The notes: generated by a model not told the origin, from the sequence alone. DNA of 64,000 nucleotides from Archangium violaceum (GCF_016859125.1 NZ_CP069338.1:4155501-4219500); one strand, 5' to 3'. Positions 26,087-35,202 are shown, counted from the stretch's first letter. Numbers and translations are program-made.

Positions 26087-27279
26087 CAGAAGCTCACCTC
26101 CATCTGCAACATCGCCGCTCGCCTCTCCGCGAGGCTCTTGTCGAGGGACTGGACCGCGGCGGGCACGGAGGCCTCGGCCCGGCGGCTCTCCACCTGGGCC
26201 TGCAACCGCCAGCGGTTCCTCTGTCCGAAGTTGAGTCCACCCCCCACCTCCCAGAGCCGGTCGTCCTGGAGCTGGAGGTGGGTGTCGAGCGCCGAGAGCA
26301 TCACGAAGGGCTCGACGTACAGCGCCCCCTTCTTGCCCCCGCCGATGCGCCAGGCCGTCAGCGCCCGTCCCATGAGCAGTGGCCCGTCGCTTCCCACGAG
26401 CTGATTCGTGCGGCCCACGAGCACCTCGGCCCAGGTGCGCAGCTCGCCCTGGCCGATGGGCAGCGCGTGCCTCACGTCGAGCCCGGCCGTCCATTGGGAC
26501 GAGGTGCCGAGGGCGGAGGCGCCCAGCTCCAGCGAGTCCAACACCTCCCATGTGCCCCGGACGCCCGGAGTGAGGCCCAGCCCGTTCTGCAGGGCCACGT
26601 CCTCGTCCCCGCCCAATTGCCACACGCCGGCACGCAGCTTGAGCGCCCGCGCGCATCCCGTGCACTTCCACTCGAGCTGCGCGCCCAGGCGGCGGCCCGT
26701 GAGCTCCAGCCCGTCATTCAGCACGTCGCGCAGCAGGCCCCGGCGCACCAGGGGGAGCCGCGTCGCGGACTCCAGCTCCACGAGGGACAGGGGCAGCTTG
26801 AACTGGCCGGCCCGGAGGGAGAAGCCCCCGGCGATGTCCAACCAGGCGTAGGCGTCCTTCAGGCCATCCAGGCCATCACCGAAGTCGTACTCGACCACGG
26901 CCTTCAGGCGCTTCTTCCAGGAGTAGGTGACCTCGAGGCGCGCGGAGGGAATGGACAGCTTGCCGGCCCAGGCCTCCAGGCCCTTGGCATCCACCGTCTC
27001 GCGGACGGAGAAGCGGCCTCCCACCTCCACGGTGCCGAACGCGGAGGGCAGCTCGAGGCTCCCCTTGCCCTCGTCGGCGGAGGGTGTGGACGGGACCTGG
27101 GGAACCTCCGGGGCCTTGGAGGCCTCGGTGGCTTCCGGGACGGCGGGAGGTACTTCGTCCTGGGCCCGGGCGGAGGACCCGAGGAGGAGCGCGGCCAGGG
27201 GAATCCATCCGGCGGCACGAATCCGGCCGGTGGTGCGAATGCGAGGGCTGTACACGGCGGGGAAGTCCTTGGAAGTCAC
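26086..27279 (-). CDS. OprO/OprP-like outer-membrane porin
   Basis: 397 residues from a GTG at 27279 that overlaps the VTC stop (GTGA). A signal peptide (GWIPLAALLLGSSARA) is followed by a Pro/Glu-rich linker and alternating amphipathic strands. The segment SLRAGQFKLPLSLVELESAT then RLPLVRRGLLRDVLNDGLEL is the hallmark of phosphate-selective porins (Porin_O_P). The last residues MLQMEVSF end in Phe as for BAM substrates. Predicted 16-strand barrel for anion or phosphate entry; specificity cannot be read from sequence. It lies between the VTC and kinase genes with overlaps on both sides. Confidence 0.7.
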   Translation of the reverse strand: MTSKDFPAVYSPRIRTTGRIRAAGWIPLAALLLGSSARAQDEVPPAVPEATEASKAPEVPQVPSTPSADEGKGSLELPSAFGTVEVGGRFSVRETVDAKGLEAWAGKLSIPSARLEVTYSWKKRLKAVVEYDFGDGLDGLKDAYAWLDIAGGFSLRAGQFKLPLSLVELESATRLPLVRRGLLRDVLNDGLELTGRRLGAQLEWKCTGCARALKLRAGVWQLGGDEDVALQNGLGLTPGVRGTWEVLDSLELGASALGTSSQWTAGLDVRHALPIGQGELRTWAEVLVGRTNQLVGSDGPLLMGRALTAWRIGGGKKGALYVEPFVMLSALDTHLQLQDDRLWEVGGGLNFGQRNRWRLQAQVESRRAEASVPAAVQSLDKSLAERRAAMLQMEVSF

Positions 27280-28040
27280 TGCGTGGAAGGCCAGGCGGAG
27301 AGACGCGCGCGCATGCCTTGTTCGAATTTCGAGCCGTGGGTTTCGAAGGGCTCCAGCGCCCAGAGCAGCCACTCCAGCCACGCGGGGGAGCCGCCATGCC
27401 ACTTCACCTCCAGCAGCGTGGCCGGAGCGCGGTGGAGCAGCCGCGAAGGGGCCGCCGGCTCGCCCTTCGCGCTCCGCTCGGGCGGGAGTGAGAAGAGGAG
27501 CTCCTGGTCCACGGTGATGCGGACGCTGGCATCCGGGGTGGCGTACGTGTTGCGCCGGTACCAGGCCGTCACCCACGGCTTCACCGGCGCGGGAGCGGCC
27601 TGCCGCAGGAGCGTGGCCGCGGCGCTCTCCCCGGGCAGGGGCTTGCCCGAGAGCAGCGCCCCCGCTTCGTCCGCGGAGAGGGAGGCGCGGATCTTCGTCC
27701 GCCGCTGTCCGGAGCTCGTCTTCATCTCGAGGAAGCGCGTCCCCGTCAGCACCGGAGGGCTGGCGAGGTGCACCGTTCCCGCGTACTCCCGCAGCCGCAG
27801 GCGTTGGGGGCGCCCGGTCCGGCACGAGCCCAGGAAGTCCAACCCCTCGGTGTCGAAGTAGGTCGTCCGCGTGAAGGCGAACGGAAGACCGGTGTCGTAC
27901 ACACAGGGAGTCGTCCACTGCCGGGTATCCCGGAGAAAGCTCTCCAGGGCCTGGTGCGAAGGCTGGAAGCGCCGCTCATGGTCCATCTCGGGCGCGGGGG
28001 CCGACGTGGGAGGGGGGCTCATCCGGGCCGGGGCGTTCAT
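27276..28040 (-). CDS. VTC-domain (polyphosphate-polymerase-like) protein
   Basis: 254 residues. After a Pro-rich head comes HERRFQPSHQALESFLR, TTYFDTEGLDFLGSC, RLRLREY, FLEMKTSSGQRRTKIRASLS, and later VTAWYRRNTYATPDASVRIT, FSLPPE, LLEVKWHGGSPAWLEWLL. This is the tunnel-shaped triphosphate-tunnel fold: basic pairs (RLRLREY, RRTKIR), the EMK motif and a late E-x-K. The domain is that of yeast Vtc4, which makes polyphosphate from ATP; bacterial members are often next to CotH and DUF4956 genes. Overlaps its neighbours by 4 nt on both sides. No membrane helix, so it probably docks on DUF4956. Confidence 0.75.
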   Translation of the reverse strand: MNAPARMSPPPTSAPAPEMDHERRFQPSHQALESFLRDTRQWTTPCVYDTGLPFAFTRTTYFDTEGLDFLGSCRTGRPQRLRLREYAGTVHLASPPVLTGTRFLEMKTSSGQRRTKIRASLSADEAGALLSGKPLPGESAAATLLRQAAPAPVKPWVTAWYRRNTYATPDASVRITVDQELLFSLPPERSAKGEPAAPSRLLHRAPATLLEVKWHGGSPAWLEWLLWALEPFETHGSKFEQGMRARLSAWPSTQ

Positions 28041-29659
28041 GGGCTCGTTCCGAGAGCGGCTTCGACCTCGGCCTGACGCTTCGCCGCGAAGTTCAGCAGG
28101 CCGTTGGTGCCACTGAGCGAGTCCTCGAACACCTGGGGACTGCTGATGAAGGTGTAGCCCTGCTGCTCCGCGTTCTCGCCCACCACGTACGGGGCGATGA
28201 GCTCGTGCGCCTCGCGCATGCGGGCCTGCAGCACGTCCGGGGCGAGTGGTCCCCGCGCGGCATCCAGCGCGTACCGCTTGTAGGTCTCCGCGTAGACGGG
28301 GTCATCCATGAGGAAGCGGATGAGCGGCCAGGTCGCGTCCACGGTGTCGTGCGTCAGGGACGTCGTCCGCCCCATGCCCTCGCCCATGGACCGGTCGTGG
28401 TCCCAGGTAATCCAGTGCAGCCGCCCGCCCTCGTCCGGGTTGGAATAGAGGTAGTAGTTGTGCGGCATGGCGCCGTAGGCGTCCCAGTTCTGCAGCAGCG
28501 TGTTGACGGCGAGCCACTGGAGGAAGCCCTCCACGTCCAGCTCCGCCTCCAGGCGCGCGCGCCAGGCCGCCGCGTCGGTGCGGTCGGAGTTGAGCGCGGC
28601 GATGAGCTCCTCCACGGGGGTCCACCCCTGCTCCTCGTTCGACTGGATGTCGAAGGACTCCTGGTCGAAGGTCTGCAACCGCGCCCCCACGCCATCCGCC
28701 TCGTAGAGCGCCCCCTTGTGGCCCCCGAAGCTCCGGTCGAGCAGCGGCTCATCCGGATCCTCGTTGAGCGTGTAGAGGCCGAAGTACTGGGGCCCGTTGC
28801 CGTGGTCCACGTACAGGGCGACGAAGGCGGTGTGGCCCGCGGGCACCCCGTGCTCACGGAAGATGTCCGTGGACAGCTTGTCGCGCATCAGCGAGGTGTC
28901 GGCCGCGCCGTTGCCGAGCGACAGCTTGTCGAAGCCGTAGAAGCGCTGGTCGTCGATCTCCGGGTGCGCGTCCTCGAACTCGTCGAAGTTGAGCCGGAAG
29001 GGCAGCTTGCCCACGCCGCTGCGCCACGTCTGCGCCAGCGTGGAGTTGCCCTTCATGCGCACGCCCACGTAGTTCCAGGTCTTCCCGTTGAAGTGCACCG
29101 TGGAGGGCACGTACACGGGCGTGTTGGGGATGAGGTCCCCGCCGCCGCCGGGAGCGCCGCCACCACCGGGAGCGCCGCCACCACCGGGAGCGCCGCCACC
29201 ACCGGGAGCGCCGCCACCACCAGTCCCACGCGGGGGCTGGCACTGGTGCTGGGTGCCATCCGGCGTCTTGGCGCAGGTGCTGGTGAAGGTGTTGCCGTTG
29301 AGGGTCGCGGTGCAGGCGTCCCCTTCCGCCTTGTCCTTGCAGGCCTCCGTGAGCTCGGGGGGAAGTCCGCCGCCGCCGGGAACGCCACCCCCGCCTCCAC
29401 CGCCAGTCATGCCTCCGCCGGCGCCGAACTCGCCCAGCATGGCGGTCATGTCGTCCTGCATCGTCTGCCAGTCCGCGGCCGAGATGGTGAGGTCGATCCG
29501 ATTCACCTTTCCCTGCGCGAAGACGACGTCATAGGCGGGAGGGGCCTCCTTGCCGTGCGACTCCTCGCTCCAGCCCTCGGGCCGTTCGATGCCGCCGCAG
29601 CCGGTCGCGAAGGTGAGGGCAAGTGTGGCAAGTGCTCCGATGCGTACACTTCTCTTCAT
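28037..29659 (-). CDS. CotH-kinase-family lipoprotein
   Basis: 540 residues from the ATG at 29659 (GAGAGGA site); upstream in-frame ATGs lack one. Signal ends LALTFATGC. CotH features: VNRIDLTISAADWQTMQDDM, VRMKGNSTLAQTWRSGVGKL, PFRLNFDEFED, FYGFDKLSLGNGAADTSLMR, the catalytic HWITWDHDRSMG. CotH proteins are atypical protein kinases acting outside the cytoplasm. Between the first strand and VHFNGKTW sits a 100-residue insert with a Cys-containing EACKDKAEGDACTATL motif and GGGGAP repeats. First gene of the operon, coupled by ATGA to the VTC gene. Confidence 0.8.
   Translation of the reverse strand: MKRSVRIGALATLALTFATGCGGIERPEGWSEESHGKEAPPAYDVVFAQGKVNRIDLTISAADWQTMQDDMTAMLGEFGAGGGMTGGGGGGGVPGGGGLPPELTEACKDKAEGDACTATLNGNTFTSTCAKTPDGTQHQCQPPRGTGGGGAPGGGGAPGGGGAPGGGGAPGGGGDLIPNTPVYVPSTVHFNGKTWNYVGVRMKGNSTLAQTWRSGVGKLPFRLNFDEFEDAHPEIDDQRFYGFDKLSLGNGAADTSLMRDKLSTDIFREHGVPAGHTAFVALYVDHGNGPQYFGLYTLNEDPDEPLLDRSFGGHKGALYEADGVGARLQTFDQESFDIQSNEEQGWTPVEELIAALNSDRTDAAAWRARLEAELDVEGFLQWLAVNTLLQNWDAYGAMPHNYYLYSNPDEGGRLHWITWDHDRSMGEGMGRTTSLTHDTVDATWPLIRFLMDDPVYAETYKRYALDAARGPLAPDVLQARMREAHELIAPYVVGENAEQQGYTFISSPQVFEDSLSGTNGLLNFAAKRQAEVEAALGTSP
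29143..29222. repeat. 18-bp tandem repeat in CotH gene
   Basis: GGGAGCGCCGCCACCACC is repeated about four times, encoding (GGGGAP)n on the minus strand. A length-variable linker. Confidence 0.8.
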
Positions 29660-29714
29660 GGGGGTCCTCTCGAAGGGGAGGTGGTGCTTCGAGTGGGCAC
29701 CCTGAAGCGGGCTC

Positions 29715-29741
29715 GTGACCTGTTCTTTACGTTTTTGTGAC
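29715..29741 (-). promoter_or_regulatory. PHO-box-like array upstream of the CotH-VTC operon
   Basis: On the minus strand three pentamers GTCAC, GTAAA, GTCAC begin exactly 11 bp apart (plus-strand 29737-29741, 29726-29730, 29715-29719), about 56 nt before the ATG of the first gene. PhoB-type sites are direct repeats of about 11-bp period containing GTCAT/GTCAC. Suggestive only. Confidence 0.35.
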
Positions 29742-30169
29742 GAAATGTTTTGGATGTGAATAAGGGTCCGCGGACCTCCTACCTGCACGAGAAAAGATCC
29801 AAATCCCCGCGCTCCCCTCAATTCCTTCTCAGGAGCTCCCACTCCACATGCGGGAGATCACGTCCTCGAAGACGCCGGTCCAGGCCGTCTGCCTCCGGGG
29901 GTTGTGCTCGGGCTGGCTGATGGTGCGGAGATGCTGCTCCAACTGCGCGAGGGCCCCGGTGCGCAGGGTCAGGATTGATCCAAAGTCCGTAGGAGAGGTT
30001 TTGAAGAGGCGGAGAGCAAGTCCAGACATTCACAGGCAAAGAGGGAGCATCCCTCCGGACGGCGCCTGAAAGAGGGGCGCCGTGGAAGGACAGGAGTGAA
30101 GGTACACAGGCCGAACAGCCAGGGGAGAAGAGGCGCGGGAAGGCCGGAGCGGGAGCAGCTGGCGGGCGC
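29742..30169. other. gap between CotH operon and transposase remnant
   Basis: Holds one 66-codon minus ORF (29829-30029, ending VFEDVISRMWSGSS) without recognisable homology; probably IS debris. AT-rich stretch 29720-29770 should hold the operon promoter. Confidence 0.3.
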
Positions 30170-30373
30170 TCAGGCAAGTGTGGCCAGACTCTCGGGCAGC
30201 ACGGCCAGACCCAACAGGCCCTGGTAGAGCACCTCCATGGTGCGTGCGAAGCTTTGGGGCCGTTTGTCGCGAGTCGGCAGGTGCGTGCGCACCAGGGCCA
30301 GCAGGTTGTAGGCCAGCAAACGCAGCCAGCTGAGCACCAGGGGTGCATTGCCTCGCAGGCTGGGCGAGTGTTA
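30170..30373 (-). pseudogene. DDE transposase C-terminal fragment
   Basis: The frame reads GNAPLVLSWLRLLAYNLLAL, VRTHLPTRDKRPQSFARTME, VLYQGLLGLAVLPESLATLA and stops at 30170-30172. This matches the end of the H-repeat/ISNCY-like DDE transposase whose N-terminus lies at 31819-32492; about 1.4 kb of other DNA has been inserted. Confidence 0.55.
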
Positions 30374-30991
30374 CCGCGCAGGTTTGTTGATGGGGATGTG
30401 AGCACGCTTGCTGATGGACTCTCCTTGGTGGCTCTATCGCCACACTGGGAGATGGGGAGGGGTCCGGGGAGGGGCGGCCCAGGGGTTGCAAAGGGGAGGC
30501 GGCCGACCCTCATGAGGAAGGGCACGGGATAAGGTGAGGGGAATCGGGCGTCGCTCGCGCAGCCCATCCAGGCCATCCGGAGTGCTGGATGTCCCGAGCG
30601 CGGGAGGCAGCGACTGCATGCACCGCGCGAGGTCGATTCCGAAGCGGTCGAGCACCAGCACGGAGTCAGGTGGGTTCATTGCCCGGTTGCCGCAAGTCCG
30701 CTCCACGCGACGGGAAGAGCCGTCTTCCGGCAACCTCGATGGAGGCCGAAGGAGCGGAGGGCGGCAGCGGAGAGGCATCGGCGCTCGGCCCCGCGGCAAT
30801 AAGTGCTGGAGCTGGCCGGAGTACGCAGCCAATCCAGTCGCGGGGCAGACCTGTCCCCTCCAGCCTCGCTGTCCGACGCGGGCCCAGAGGTGTGGGCGTG
30901 CGTCGACAGGCCGGACTCGAGCGCCGTATGCGCAACGGCTACCCCCAACCCGGTGGGCGGTTCGGGGCCGTTGCTGGCGCCTGGGTTCCCA
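30374..30991. other. insert DNA, no gene recognised
   Basis: Part of the segment that splits the DDE transposase. Several medium ORFs exist on both strands but none has protein-like composition or a recognisable motif. Confidence 0.35.
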
Positions 30992-31597
30992 TCAGTTCAC
31001 ATGGCAAGCCCCGGCGAACGCCTGGTGGGGCAACCCGGCTGCCCGTGCCCAGGGCGGTGCCCGGCCGCACAAGGCCTGGGCGACACGTGCCGCCACCTGC
31101 CTGGGTGCACCCTGGGCCCGCGAATCCAGCGAGGCCCACAGCTTCCCATCCGCCACCTGCCGGGCCCAGCGCGCCAGTGTCCGCCATCCTCGGGGCTTTC
31201 CCTCCGGTGGCAGCTGTCCACCGACCACGGCGCGTACCTGGGCCGCGCTCCAGCCGCACAGGCCCCAGAGCGTCAGCGCCAGCGCCATGGCCGCTCCCGA
31301 GAAGTGCTTGCGGGCCAGCGCGGACGCAGGCACCACCGTCAGCACGGCCGTACACGCTTTGCAGCGGTAGCGACGACAGGATACCTCCCGCTTCACCGTC
31401 ACCTTTCCGGGTGCCTCGGGCCCTCGCTGCTGCCGCTGTACCACGCCATGCCCGTGTATCCACACCTCGCCCCCTTCGAAAGCCGGCTGGCCGCACCGCG
31501 GACACGTGCGCGGGCGGGCCTCGTCGGTGGTGGGCGGCGACACACCGCTCTGCCCTCTCATGCGGAGGACTCCCCCGGTTTCTGTCTTCTGCTCCAT
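30992..31597 (-). CDS. zinc-ribbon IS accessory protein
   Basis: About 201 residues. RPRTCPRCGQPAFEGGEVW then CRRYRCKACTAVLTVVP form a four-Cys zinc ribbon; after it comes a helical, Trp-rich part (ALALTLWGLCGWSAAQVRAV, ARWARQVADGKLWASL). The arrangement (Zn ribbon then HTH-like helices) is seen in small proteins accompanying transposases (a DUF6431-like fold from memory). Start uncertain. Lies within the insert that splits another transposase. Confidence 0.5.
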   Translation of the reverse strand: MEQKTETGGVLRMRGQSGVSPPTTDEARPRTCPRCGQPAFEGGEVWIHGHGVVQRQQRGPEAPGKVTVKREVSCRRYRCKACTAVLTVVPASALARKHFSGAAMALALTLWGLCGWSAAQVRAVVGGQLPPEGKPRGWRTLARWARQVADGKLWASLDSRAQGAPRQVAARVAQALCGRAPPWARAAGLPHQAFAGACHVN

Positions 31598-31818
31598 GTT
31601 CGTCTTGTCGCGGAGCCCAGGTGGTGGGGGCGGGTCTGTCCACCGCGAACCCACTCCTGCTCGTTGCCATGCTGCTCCGTCCTCCTTTCGCACCCGCTCT
31701 ATCCCCGCTCCTGGGCGTTGACACGGACCGGCAGGGGCGGACATGCACGGGCAACCCTGGGGCTCTTCCCTCGCCAAGCTTGCTGATGGAATCCTGGCCC
31801 CGCCCAGGGGCCTCTCCA

Positions 31819-32492
31819 TCATTCTGCCTGCTCGTCCGGGCCCACTTCTCCCTCATCCAGCGTGCTCGGTAACACCTGCTTGCCTTCCAGCAACTTCTGG
31901 TCGAGCACCGGCTGGGCCGCGCTGCTGGTGAGACTGGCGCGCAGCGCGTACGGGTACCAGTACTCCCGCCCCTGCTCATCCTTCGTCGTGTGGCTCGGCT
32001 CGCACGGCGGCTGCCCCGGCGTGCTCTCCCCTGCCTTCCCGTCAATGCTGACGACGCCCCGGGCGAAGAGCTCATGGCGTATCAGCCCCACTTCCAGTCC
32101 TCGGTGCACCATCTGGTGCACCTCCTGCTCCAACCCCTCTGGCTCCAACTTCCCCAGCAGCCTATCCAACGTCGTGTCGGACACCGGCCGCTTCAGCCCC
32201 TCGGGCGCCGTGCCTTCGCGCAGCATGTCCTCCCCAGCGCCTCGGCATGCCTCAACACCCGCCGCCCCACCGCCAGCGCCTGCACCAGCAGCATCAACAT
32301 CGCCGCCAGCGGATGCCTCTGTCCCCGGCGGGCCCGGGGGTCCTTTACCTCCTTGAATCTCAGCCCCAGGCTCGCCATCATCCTCTGCACGCGGGAGGGG
32401 GTTTCCTGCTCGTCCTTCTTCCCCTTCCCGTTTCCCGCTTGGGGTGTGGAGGGCCCGCCAGTCCTCCCGCCCCGGTTTTTCTTCCCACTCAT
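31819..32492 (-). pseudogene. DDE transposase N-terminal part, frameshifted
   Basis: Starts MSGKKNRGGRTGGPSTPQAG, continues RFKEVKDPRARRGQRHPLAA (the transposase-associated N domain), then shifts frame near 32225 into LREGTAPEGLKRPVSDTTLD and ARGVVSIDGKAGES, where DGK carries the first catalytic Asp. The frame ends at 31819 where foreign DNA begins; its C-terminus is at 30170-30373. Confidence 0.65.
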
Positions 32493-32598
32493 CCTTCTTC
32501 TCCCCGGACCTGTCCGGCCCGTCTCCGGCTCTGTGCTGGCGCTCCCCCTCGCGAGCTGCCCGCGGCTGCTCGCCTCCGGTGGGCGCCTGTAGGCGGGA

Positions 32599-32606
32599 CT
32601 ATACTT
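32599..32606 (-). repeat. AAGTATAG junction octamer (minus strand)
   Basis: CTATACTT on the plus strand, at the outer edge of the DDE-transposase remnant and 20-40 bp before the toxin fragment; same octamer as at the IS110 and IS91 junctions. Confidence 0.6.
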
Positions 32607-32627
32607 CAGCCGTAGGCCTGGGTGGGA

Positions 32628-33166
32628 TGACCTCTCCCGTGGGACTTTGAATCAAGCCTGGTCACGGGGGAAAAGCCATGCCCCCTCTGTGGGGAGGTAC
32701 ATCAATCCAAGGGCGAGCTGAAAGAGACGGACAAGACGCGGGCTGACGCCAAGCAGCTCGCGAAAACGCTCTCCAAGCACAATGAGGGTGCTGCACCGGC
32801 CAAGAAGTTCCCCAAGGGGAAGAATGACTCGGGGAGGATGCTCGGCGTGGTCCGGTGCATCTGCGATCAGACGTATGCAGATCACTCGGGCGGGACGGAG
32901 ACGGTGTTCCGCGAACTCGTCAAGAAGGAGCATGGATGGCACGTGCCCCAGGTGGGTGGCACCGAAAAATCCATCACCGTTCTGAACAAGGGAACCGGGA
33001 AGAAAGAAAACGTCTGGGTCAGGAAGGTCGAGGTTTTTACCGAGAAGCGCTGCGCTGCCCAAGGCAACGACCCGGTTCTCCTCGAGAAAGAATGGAACAA
33101 GGCCGACCGTCTATTCCTGAAGAGGCAACGGAGAAGACATGCCAGCACAAGAAGAGCAAGGCGTAG
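32628..33166 (+). pseudogene. polymorphic-toxin C-terminal remnant
   Basis: The frame opens without a start after a stop near the IS edge and reads WDFESSLVTGEKPCPLCGEV, KGKNDSGRMLGVVRCICDQT, FRELVKKEHGWHVPQVGG, KRCAAQGNDPVLLEKEWNKA. CPLCG and RCIC give a zinc-binding pair. Near 33115 the frame must shift to end EATEKTCQHKKSKA at 33166. Position just before a SUKH immunity gene and the missing delivery domain fit a truncated secreted or T6SS toxin tail. Activity type not recognised. Confidence 0.5.
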
Positions 33167-33909
33167 AGGCCGTGATGGAAGAGCTGCTGCTCAGAGTCGT
33201 GCCTGGACTCGCGGAGCAGTGGAAGGGCGCCACGCCCGATCAGATCGCGCGAATCGAGCGGACTGCGGGCCGCCCCCTGCCTCCATTCTATCGCTGGTTC
33301 CTCAGCCGCATGGGGCAGAGCATGGGACCTCTGGCCTATCGAACTCTCGACTTCTCGGCGCAGCGTGTGCTGGAGCGTTACGACGAGGAGTGGGTCGAGC
33401 CGCATCCCCGCCTCCTGCTGATCGCGCATGACTCACAAGAGATGATGCCCACATCCCTGTTCTACGACCTCGACGACACAGTACGCGGCGATGCTCTGGT
33501 GGCGGCGAAGGAGGAAGGAGCCTACGATGATGACCTCTACGAGAGGTTCGAGACCTTGCGCGAGATGCTGGCGTGGAGCGCTTTGTCCATGTTCCGGCTG
33601 AAGAAGATGCCACAGCGGTGTGGTGGCACTTTCAGTGGCGACCAGCCAGACATCCTCTCTCTCGTCGAGCCGGTGATGAGAAGCCTTGGCTTCGTGCAGC
33701 CGATCTCCACTGGCCCCTTCTGCGGACTGTATGAACGAGCTGATGCGGCCATGATCTGCAAGGGAATGCCGAGGCATGGATTCGATGAGGCGCGGTCCTT
33801 CTCTTTCGGGGGTAGCGACGCCGGAGTCCTCAGTAAGATCCTGGGTGAAATCGCGGCGGCCTCCTCGCTGCGGGTCAAGGTCTCCGAATGGACTCCTGCG
33901 CTCGCGTGA
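33139..33909 (+). CDS. SMI1/KNR4 (SUKH) family immunity protein
   Basis: 256 residues from 33139, or 244 from the ATG at 33175. The N-terminal SUKH signature is ATPDQIARIERTAGRPLPPF then YRWFLSRMGQSMG. SUKH proteins neutralise polymorphic toxins in the cytoplasm. It overlaps the end of the toxin remnant by 28 nt if the first ATG is used. The rest (150-256) is less conserved. The frame is intact although the toxin is not. Confidence 0.75.
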   Translation: MPAQEEQGVEAVMEELLLRVVPGLAEQWKGATPDQIARIERTAGRPLPPFYRWFLSRMGQSMGPLAYRTLDFSAQRVLERYDEEWVEPHPRLLLIAHDSQEMMPTSLFYDLDDTVRGDALVAAKEEGAYDDDLYERFETLREMLAWSALSMFRLKKMPQRCGGTFSGDQPDILSLVEPVMRSLGFVQPISTGPFCGLYERADAAMICKGMPRHGFDEARSFSFGGSDAGVLSKILGEIAAASSLRVKVSEWTPALA

Positions 33910-34119
33910 CGTGCCAGGGCGGGTGCGTGTCAACGCATGGATGGATGGAGGAACTGTCGAGGGCAGAGGGCGTGTGCGGAGAGGGAGGGGCGGGCTGAGG
34001 GGGACCACCCGGGCTGTGCGCCAGTTCGGTGGAGAGGTCATGCTTCCCTTTGTGGGCACACGCCTGCCCAGGGCGCCTTCGCAGGCGGGACGAGGCAAGG
34101 ACTGGGGGCGGCGATTGGT

Positions 34120-35103
34120 TCAGCCGCGGCGCTTGAGCTCGCGGGTGACCACCTCGCAACCGGGCTCATAGTGGCCCTGCACCGCGTCCAGCGCGCGCGC
34201 CAGCGTCACCTCGGCGATGCGCTCGTGCCGCTGCGGCAGTGAGTTGACCCGCAATGGCAGGAAGTCGAGCAGCCGATCATCCCCGAACGTCGCCATCCGC
34301 AACTTCCGCGGCAGGCCCTCGGGTGATTCGAGCAGCACGTCGAGCACGCCCTCCATCAACGTGTACGAGCTCGTGATCAGCGCGTCCGGCAGGCCGTGTG
34401 TGGCGAGCAACTCGCGCATCGAGCGGGCGCCGGTCGCACGGTCATACCGGGCGCCGGTGAGCTCATGGACGTGCGCGACGTGGCCCGTGACGGCACGCCG
34501 GAATCCCTCGCGCCGCTCGACGGTGATGGAGAGCGTGTCCACCGCGTCCAGCCAGGCGATGCGTCGGGTCTTCTTGTCGAGCACCGAGCGCGTCAGCGTT
34601 TCGGCCGCCGACGTGTTGTCGCTGATGACGCAGACGAAGCGCCGTGGATCCAGGGAGCGGTCGACCGCGATGACCGGTATCCCGCCCTCCATCAACTCCG
34701 CGTAGAACGCGTCCTCGCCCGGTAGCGCGCTCGCCACGATGAGCGCATCGCAGCGCCTCGCCCGCAGCATCAACGCGAGCTCCCGCTCGGTGGCCGGGTC
34801 ATCATCGGAGCCGACGATGAGCAGTTGGTAGCCTTCCTTCCGGGCCCCGTGCTCGAGCAGCTTCGCGAGCTTCGCGTAGCTGGCGTTCTCGAGGTCCGGA
34901 ATGATGAGGCCCAGGGTGCGGCTGGCTCCACGCCGCAAGGCCGCCGCCTGGGCGTCGATGCGGAAGTTGTGGCGTTCGGCCACCTCCCTCACCCTCGCCA
35001 CCGTCTCGGGGCTGATGCGGCGCGCCTCGGCCTGGCCGTTGAGCACGTAGCTGGCCGTGGTTCGCGAGACTCCCGCCAGGCGCGCGATGTCGGACAGCGT
35101 CAT
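34120..35103 (-). CDS. fruR: LacI-family fructose repressor (FruR/Cra-type)
   Basis: 327 residues from the ATG at 35103: MTLSDIARLAGVSRTTASYV is the LacI HTH, followed by hinge ARRISPETVARVREVAERHN and a periplasmic-binding-like effector domain (TLGLIIPDLENASYAKLAKL, IVASALPGEDAFY, VIAVDRSLDPRRFVCVISDN). The LIIPDLEN start and DRSLD segment resemble Cra/FruR, which senses fructose-1-phosphate. Divergently transcribed from the fructose PTS operon with a Cra-like site between, so it likely represses the operon and itself. An upstream ATG at 35223 would run over the operator. Confidence 0.85.
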   Translation of the reverse strand: MTLSDIARLAGVSRTTASYVLNGQAEARRISPETVARVREVAERHNFRIDAQAAALRRGASRTLGLIIPDLENASYAKLAKLLEHGARKEGYQLLIVGSDDDPATERELALMLRARRCDALIVASALPGEDAFYAELMEGGIPVIAVDRSLDPRRFVCVISDNTSAAETLTRSVLDKKTRRIAWLDAVDTLSITVERREGFRRAVTGHVAHVHELTGARYDRATGARSMRELLATHGLPDALITSSYTLMEGVLDVLLESPEGLPRKLRMATFGDDRLLDFLPLRVNSLPQRHERIAEVTLARALDAVQGHYEPGCEVVTRELKRRG

Positions 35104-35186
35104 CGGGTACTCTCCGGAATCCCAGGAAGGATGGATGCTGCCGAACCCTGGGAATCTACAGGGGATTTTTGGAATTCCACTCCCCA

Positions 35187-35202
35187 GGTGACACGATTCA
35201 GC
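35187..35202. promoter_or_regulatory. Cra-like operator
   Basis: GGTGACACGATTCAGC fits the Cra/FruR pattern TGAAWCGNTTCAGC with one change (C for A). It lies 39 nt before fruB and about 85 nt before fruR. Confidence 0.6.

Noticed and set aside
26086-27918. Porin start at 27918
   Set aside because: That frame runs through the VTC gene; the GTG at 27279 overlapping the VTC stop leads straight into a signal peptide.
29143-29222. Possible CRISPR array
   Set aside because: The repeats are 18-bp tandem coding units without spacers. No CRISPR array was seen anywhere in the window.
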